Program-made: the position numbers and the translations under genes
From: CALVGQ01 sp964369385
GTDB taxonomy: Bacteria; Bacillota_I; Bacilli_A; Erysipelotrichales; Erysipelotrichaceae
Direction of reading: 5' to 3'
DNA length: 64,000 nt
Assembly: GCA_964369385.1 (NCBI GenBank)
Contig: CAYJEY010000003.1
Span: forward strand, 1-64,000
In this document: one piece after another, positions 59,673-64,000 of the stretch
Numbering within the stretch: position 1 is the first letter of the stretch
Layout: the number at the start of each line of letters is the position of its first letter
The notes under the pieces: model-generated
Seen by the model: the letters and a program-made list of their open reading frames with translations, nothing else
Told to the model about the DNA's origin: nothing
The model's database searches: none

Positions 59673-60239
59673 ATGGAAAATCATGAAGTAAAAAACAAGA
59701 AAAAACGAATAGTCTATGAGATTGTGAATACTATTATTACTTTTTTAGTGTGTCTAGTTATTATGGCACTTGTGACATCTTATATAGCAAGGCCAGTTCA
59801 CGTTGATGGAAATTCGATGTATCCAACATTAAATGATGGTGACGTCTCTCTTTCATTTTTAATGGGAATAGATAGAGATGATATTGAACGATTTGATATT
59901 GTCGTATTGTATATTGAAGAAGAAAATAAGTATATTGTAAAGCGTGTTGTAGGATTACCAAATGAAACCGTAAGTATTGAGAATGATCAACTTTATATTG
60001 ATGGTGTATTAGTAGAGCAAACATTTTTAGATGAAACTTATGTTGAATCACAATCAGTACTAAATCACTTTACAAGTGATGTAGAATCTATTACTTTAGG
60101 AGATAATGAATTCTTTGTGTTAGGTGATAATCGACCTAATTCACTTGATTCACGTGCTTATGGAGCTTTTCAATCAGAGCAAATTGTCTCAAAAGACATC
60201 TTCGTAATGTTTCCATTCAATCGAATTGGATTAAAATAA
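59673..60239 (+). CDS. lepB: Signal peptidase I
   Basis: The 188-residue protein has one N-terminal membrane helix (about 20-42). The catalytic serine lies in VDGNSMYPTLNDGD and the general-base lysine in YIVKRVVGLPNE, followed by the FVLGDNRPNSLDSR box. It removes signal peptides from exported proteins, including the secreted proteins in this window that lack a lipobox. GTGAGGTGA precedes the ATG at 59673; a GTG three codons upstream is inside that sequence. Confidence 0.95.
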   Translation: MENHEVKNKKKRIVYEIVNTIITFLVCLVIMALVTSYIARPVHVDGNSMYPTLNDGDVSLSFLMGIDRDDIERFDIVVLYIEEENKYIVKRVVGLPNETVSIENDQLYIDGVLVEQTFLDETYVESQSVLNHFTSDVESITLGDNEFFVLGDNRPNSLDSRAYGAFQSEQIVSKDIFVMFPFNRIGLK

Positions 60240-60249
60240 ATTGCAGTTT

Positions 60250-60280
60250 TCTCACCTAACTTAAGTTAGGTGATTTTTTT
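60250..60280 (+). terminator. Terminator after lepB
   Basis: TCACCTAACTT and AAGTTAGGTGA form a perfect stem with virtually no loop spacer, followed by seven Ts. Confidence 0.85.
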
Positions 60281-60345
60281 ATGAGTATTCCTTTGCGTTA
60301 TGTAAAAACAGTGATATACTTTTAAAAGTGAATTGAGGGAATAAG

Positions 60346-61008
60346 ATGAAAAAGACAACAGTAGTATTTGACTTGGATGGAACACTAATAGATACATTGG
60401 ACTCACTCCATGTTTCTGTTAATAGTGTGTTGGCTAGAATGGGGCTAGATTCAATTTCTAAGAATCAATGCCAATCTTTTATCGGAAATGGTGCAAAAAT
60501 ATTAGTTGAAAAATCCCTTCGTGCATCAAGCAATGATGTGGATGATTTATTAATAACTCAAGCATATCTTATATATCAAGAAGAATTTGCCAAGCACTGT
60601 ATGCATAACGTAACTCCATATCTACATATTGAACAATTATTAGAGGAATTAAAGGCAAGAGAAATGAGTATAGCTATTTTGACTAATAAACCTCATGCAC
60701 AAGCTGTAAGTATGACACATTGTATATTCGGAAGTGACTTGTTTGAACTTGTTCAAGGACAAGAAGATCATCTTGCGCGAAAACCTGAGGCAGAAAGTTT
60801 GTATTATGTGTTAGAGCGCTTAGGTAAATCTGTGGACGAATGTGTTTTCATAGGAGATTCTGAAGTTGATATTCAAACTGGAAAAAATAGTGGAGTTTTC
60901 ACCATTGGTGTAACATGGGGATTTCGAAGTTTGGTGCAACTACAAGATGAGCAACCTGATATGATAATATCAAATGCTTTAGATGTCTTAAAAATAATAG
61001 AGGAGTAA
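60346..61008 (+). CDS. HAD-family phosphatase, phosphoglycolate-phosphatase-like
   Basis: The 220-residue protein has HAD motif I VFDLDGTLIDT, motif II in AILTNKP, the lysine in ARKPEAES and motif III/IV VFIGDSEVDIQTGKNSG. A helical cap (about 15-85) is typical of Gph/PpaX enzymes. It likely dephosphorylates phosphoglycolate or other small phosphates. It is followed 4 nt later by a small unknown gene, so the pair is an operon. Confidence 0.9.
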   Translation: MKKTTVVFDLDGTLIDTLDSLHVSVNSVLARMGLDSISKNQCQSFIGNGAKILVEKSLRASSNDVDDLLITQAYLIYQEEFAKHCMHNVTPYLHIEQLLEELKAREMSIAILTNKPHAQAVSMTHCIFGSDLFELVQGQEDHLARKPEAESLYYVLERLGKSVDECVFIGDSEVDIQTGKNSGVFTIGVTWGFRSLVQLQDEQPDMIISNALDVLKIIEE

Positions 61009-61012
61009 ATCA

Positions 61013-61423
61013 ATGAAAAAAATGAATGACCAAGATATGCAACAAATATTGTCAAAATTAAACCAAAAAAATGAAAGTTATATTGCTCAAGTGTGGTCTG
61101 TTGTGATGAGTATCAATGGAAGCCATCAGACGGCTTTAAATAATGCTTACAATTACTTGGGAATCACAGATAAGAATATTCATATTGCAATCATAGACTC
61201 ATTTGATGTAAGTGAAGTGAAAGGGTATCTTTCGATTTCACTTGAAGATATCATCAAAGTAAGTATTAAAAAAAGTTTGATTCCTTCAAGAAAAATTATT
61301 AGAATTCAGACTAAAACTATGAAGATGAAAATATCAGTAATGTCAAATAGCATTGGGGCAGATATATCTTGTCAAAAAGAAAATGTTCAATTGCTTATTG
61401 AGAAGTTATCACAGTACGCATAA
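61013..61423 (+). CDS. Small soluble protein, possible bacterial PH-like domain
   Basis: The 136-residue protein is not recognised. An N-terminal helix (1-60) is followed by alternating strands (YLSISLEDIIKVSIKKS, KIIRIQTKTMKMKISVM, IGADISCQ) and a final helix (VQLLIEKLSQ). This order suits bacterial PH-like folds. GAGGAG precedes the ATG, and it is co-transcribed with the HAD phosphatase. Confidence 0.6.
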   Translation: MKKMNDQDMQQILSKLNQKNESYIAQVWSVVMSINGSHQTALNNAYNYLGITDKNIHIAIIDSFDVSEVKGYLSISLEDIIKVSIKKSLIPSRKIIRIQTKTMKMKISVMSNSIGADISCQKENVQLLIEKLSQYA

Positions 61424-61605
61424 ATCAAATAATAAAGAGTGAACTACATTAAATTAACATTATTTTGAAACATTAGTGAGGCATGACTTCTATAGAGTTA
61501 TGTCTTTTCTTTTGAATAATTCTATATAGTTATAATGTTATAACATTTTATTGACATTACTAGAAAATTTAAATATACTTGAGTAAGAGTGAAGGAGTGA
61601 GGTGC

Positions 61606-61837
61606 ATGAAACTATAAATTCACTAAATGTGTTAGAGAAAAAGGATATTATTTAGCGATGGTCACAGATAGGCAACTTCATTTTCTATGAAGAAAACACC
61701 ACTTGAGTTCTATAACTACTGTAAATGATGAGATCCATGTTGGAGTTAAAGGCTATCAATCTAATGCAGATTATATTATAGATATTTCAATTAATTCAGT
61801 GATTACTACTGGTTTAAAACATTATAGATCGATTTAA
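61606..61837 (+). pseudogene. Decayed HAD-like gene remnant
   Basis: The 61424-61858 stretch has no intact gene. An ATG at 61606 with GGAGTGAGG before it is stopped after three codons. Further on, separate short frames read REKGYYLAMVTDR (a HAD motif II-like TDR) and then NDEIHVGVKGYQSNADYII to a stop at 61835-61837. Frameshifts and stops lie between. Nothing else is seen in 61424-61605 beyond AT-rich sequence. The assignment is tentative; an intact HAD gene follows directly. Confidence 0.35.
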
Positions 61838-61858
61838 TAGAATAGAGGAAGATAAGTT

Positions 61859-62677
61859 ATGAAATTTATATTTATTGATATTGATGGTACTCTTTATAGT
61901 TCTAAGACTAATGGTGTATTGCCATCATCAATTGAAGCAATCAAAAAAACGAAAGAAAAGGGAAACAAGGTGTTTTTATGCACAGGAAGGTCGCTTTCTG
62001 AATGTAAGTTGTTTTTAGGATGGGATGTTGATGGATTTGTGTTTGCATCAGGGGGATTAATTTACGCTGATAAAAAACGTATCTATGAAAATCCATTTTC
62101 AAGTGGACAGGTAAGTGAACTTACTAGTTTACTTAATGGATCAAATGTAGGTTATTCCTTGGCTGGCTATGCAGGTGCGTACGGAGATAAAAAAGGGATG
62201 GAAAAACTTCATCATTATTTTTCACCAAGTGCTAAAAATTTTGATGAACTGAAGTCAATCATCGAAAATAATGGGATGTATCCAATTGAGTTGTGGCATG
62301 AGGAAGACCGTATTACTAAAATATGTTGGTTTGCAGATACAGAAGAAGAATTGATGTCAGTTGCGAATTTAATACCAGATGGATATGCTTTTGCGATCAC
62401 AGCACGTGAAGAAGGCTTTGTATGTGGAGATATCATAAAGAAAGAATGTAACAAATTTACGGGAATAAAACATATTGTTTCTCATTACGGTGGATCATTG
62501 GAAGAGACAGTAGGAATAGGGGATAGTAACAATGACTATGAGATGATTCTAAACTGTAATGTTGGGATTGCAATGGGGAATGCGTTTGAAGGAATAAAAG
62601 AAATTGCAGACCACGTGACAGATGATATTTTAGAAGATGGATTGTATAACGCTTTTGTAAGATTTGAGTTAATTTAA
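61859..62677 (+). CDS. Cof-type HAD-IIB phosphatase
   Basis: The 272-residue protein has motif I FIDIDGTLYSS, motif II LCTGRS and a C2B cap (about 80-185). A lysine-containing KFTGIKHIVSHYG and the C-terminal GIGDSNNDYEMI with VGIAMGNAFEGIKEIADHVT complete the Cof family pattern. Substrates are small phosphorylated sugars or cofactors. GAGGAAGATAAGTT precedes the ATG. Confidence 0.92.
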   Translation: MKFIFIDIDGTLYSSKTNGVLPSSIEAIKKTKEKGNKVFLCTGRSLSECKLFLGWDVDGFVFASGGLIYADKKRIYENPFSSGQVSELTSLLNGSNVGYSLAGYAGAYGDKKGMEKLHHYFSPSAKNFDELKSIIENNGMYPIELWHEEDRITKICWFADTEEELMSVANLIPDGYAFAITAREEGFVCGDIIKKECNKFTGIKHIVSHYGGSLEETVGIGDSNNDYEMILNCNVGIAMGNAFEGIKEIADHVTDDILEDGLYNAFVRFELI

Positions 62678-62719
62678 ATAGAGATTAAGATGAAAATTTA
62701 GAGATGTTAGTAGAGTAAA

Positions 62720-62763
62720 GAAAAGAAGTAGTTTTTATTTTGTACAAAAACTACTTCTTTTTA
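62720..62763. terminator. Bidirectional terminator between the HAD gene and rnhB
   Basis: AAAAGAAGTAGTTTT pairs with AAAACTACTTCTTTT across a short loop, with A and T tracts on both sides. Confidence 0.85.
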
Positions 62764-62807
62764 ATTTATCTATTATTGTTAGGAATGATTCAAGACAATT
62801 ATTGCTA

Positions 62808-63428
62808 CTATAAATCTAGTTTACACTGCAAACATTTAGCGACGGGTCCATAACTTTTTCGATGAACAGGAGTAACTCCATGTATTTGGATAAGTTCAAG
62901 GTGTATTTTAGTAGGATAACCTTTATTTTGCTTAAACTGATAGATTGGATACTGTTCATGAAGCTCCATCATGATGCGGTCTCTTGTAACTTTTGCAAGA
63001 ATACTAGCAGCAGCAATGGATATGCTACGTTGGTCACCTTTAATCATTGGATGAATTTCTTTTTCGTCAATTTCAAGTGGCATCGCATCACTTAATACTA
63101 CACGGCTTGAAAGAGTATTTGCGATTTCGCTCATCGCTCTTTGCGTTGCACGATAAATGTTATAAGTATCAATATCTTCTTCACTTACTACAATGATTTT
63201 ATATTCTAGAGTATCTTTTAGAATGATATCGAATAGTTTTTCACGTTTTTTTTCACTACATTTTTTAGAATCATAGATTAATTCATTTTGGTAGTTGATG
63301 GGTAAGACGACACCAGCTACAACAAGTGGACCTGCAATGGGGCCGCGTCCTGCCTCATCAATACCGATGCAAGTTTGCTGAGATTGCCAACACAGCTTTT
63401 CAAACTCATTCTCCAGCTGGTGATTCAT
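62808..63428 (-). CDS. rnhB: Ribonuclease HII
   Basis: The 206-residue enzyme removes ribonucleotides and RNA primers from DNA hybrids. Active-site motifs are GIDEAGRGPIAGPLVVA (Asp and Glu), YDSKKCSEKKRE and VLSDAMPL (third Asp), followed by IAAASILAKVTRDR. GGGAG before the ATG at 63428 sets the start, which overlaps the end of rbgA by 23 nt. An in-frame ATG at 63452 is less well placed. Confidence 0.96.
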   Translation of the reverse strand: MNHQLENEFEKLCWQSQQTCIGIDEAGRGPIAGPLVVAGVVLPINYQNELIYDSKKCSEKKREKLFDIILKDTLEYKIIVVSEEDIDTYNIYRATQRAMSEIANTLSSRVVLSDAMPLEIDEKEIHPMIKGDQRSISIAAASILAKVTRDRIMMELHEQYPIYQFKQNKGYPTKIHLELIQIHGVTPVHRKSYGPVAKCLQCKLDL

Positions 63429-64000
63429 CGACATACTCCCAAGTAATTCCACCTAGTTTATCATCTCTAATCTCGTTTAAAATCATTTTAAAACAACGTT
63501 CATAGTCGATCTCGTTTTTACTCTTTAACCATAATTTTTTTCTAGCGATATCATCGATTAATTCGTATACATTGTCTTTTACTTCAATACCATAGCGCTT
63601 TTCAATACGTTCAGGGTATTTTTTGACTAGAATCTTTAGACCATATACAACGATATCTTCAAGGATTAAAATTTCGTCACGAATTGCTCCAGTAAGTGCT
63701 AAATTCATTCCGACAATCTCATCTTCAAATTTTGGCCATAGTACACCGGGTGTATCAAGTAATTCAACATTTTCGCATTTTACCCATTGAAGTGAACGAG
63801 TTACTCCGGGACGATCTGATGTTTTTGCGGCTTTCTTTTTTGCTACACGGTTAATAAAAGTTGATTTACCTACATTTGGAATACCGACAACCATCGCACG
63901 AATAGGGCGAGGTTTTATTCCTTTGCGGATCATTCGATCAATCATTGGTTTCATCAGTGTTTGGCAGGCCTGATTTGTTTTCTGAGGTACGTTCTCTTGC
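63406..64000 (-). CDS. rbgA: Ribosome biogenesis GTPase RbgA (partial, 5' end outside the window)
   Basis: The reading frame is open to the right edge, so the N-terminal part, including the G4 motif of this circularly permuted GTPase, is missing. Visible motifs are G1 VGIPNVGKSTFINRVA, G2-region RPGVTRSLQW and G3 LLDTPGVLWPKF. The C-terminal helical domain ends ITWEYVDESPAGE. RbgA acts late in 50S assembly. Its usual partner rnhB follows with overlap, but the pair lies opposite in direction to rplS-lepB. Confidence 0.94.
   Translation of the reverse strand, partial: QENVPQKTNQACQTLMKPMIDRMIRKGIKPRPIRAMVVGIPNVGKSTFINRVAKKKAAKTSDRPGVTRSLQWVKCENVELLDTPGVLWPKFEDEIVGMNLALTGAIRDEILILEDIVVYGLKILVKKYPERIEKRYGIEVKDNVYELIDDIARKKLWLKSKNEIDYERCFKMILNEIRDDKLGGITWEYVDESPAGE

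Noticed and set aside
1..64000. CRISPR arrays, integrases, transposases or prophage
   Set aside because: No regularly spaced repeats and no recombinase or phage proteins were recognised on either strand.

Overview
This is an AT-rich chromosomal segment that looks like a low-GC Bacillota (Firmicutes). Gene content suggests the Erysipelotrichia or a close relative, although nothing in the window proves the taxon. Pointers are strong AGGAGG-type ribosome binding sites, an S-box SAM riboswitch, the ffh / rpsP-khpA-rimM-trmD-rplS-lepB / rbgA-rnhB housekeeping genes, the peptidase pair YfmF/YfmH, a DUF1836 protein, YutG-type PgpA, and a Spo0A-type DNA-binding domain. No integrase, transposase, phage gene, CRISPR array or rRNA was seen.

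Layout. 1-8.3 kb: amidohydrolase, secreted His-Me nuclease lipoprotein, a Val-Thr-Lys-Gly tRNA operon (minus strand), an EAL c-di-GMP phosphodiesterase, a three-gene envelope module (secreted anchored protein, MFS-like permease, small membrane protein), PPK2 and a membrane-anchored unknown. 8.4-18.5 kb: stand-alone Spo0A-C domain, epimerase, FAD oxidoreductase, HD protein, PduL, acyltransferase, transaldolase-like gene, riboswitch-controlled metK and rarA. 18.5-26.2 kb: two tandem LysR genes (one lacking its C-terminal half) divergent from a sulfatase plus a complete BMP-type (nucleoside-like) ABC transporter. 26.3-35.1 kb: ygiQ, mutarotase-like gene, nagB, trxA, and a polyamine operon (XRE-cupin regulator, potA, B, C, D) whose PotA carries a large two-repeat insertion. 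35.1-46.9 kb: DUF1836, pgpA, AAC(3)-family gene, nucleotidyltransferase-like gene, yggS, malic enzyme, YehR-like lipoprotein, proC, tocopherol-cyclase-like gene, pncB, yfmF/yfmH. 46.9-64 kb: a short SSB, ffh, then an approximately 8.2 kb carbohydrate PTS island, then rpsP to lepB, two HAD phosphatases with a decayed HAD-like remnant, and minus-strand rnhB and a truncated (window-edge) rbgA.

The most interesting system is the PTS island at about 49.0-57.2 kb, lying between ffh and rpsP, which are close neighbours in many Firmicutes. A PRD regulator, galactitol-type IIA/IIB/IIC, a class II ketose-bisphosphate aldolase, a TIM-like isomerase of archaeal length, a YjbQ-family protein, a membrane protein, an SDR dehydrogenase and a FucA/AraD-type aldolase form one tightly spaced operon with a CcpA-type cre site in front. 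The set suggests uptake and phosphorylation of a polyol or sugar, oxidation and aldol cleavage to triose phosphates, but the substrate is not identifiable from sequence alone. Other strong points are the PotA insertion, the compact P4-less SAM riboswitch, the orphan Spo0A-C protein, and the LysR-controlled sulfatase/ABC operon.
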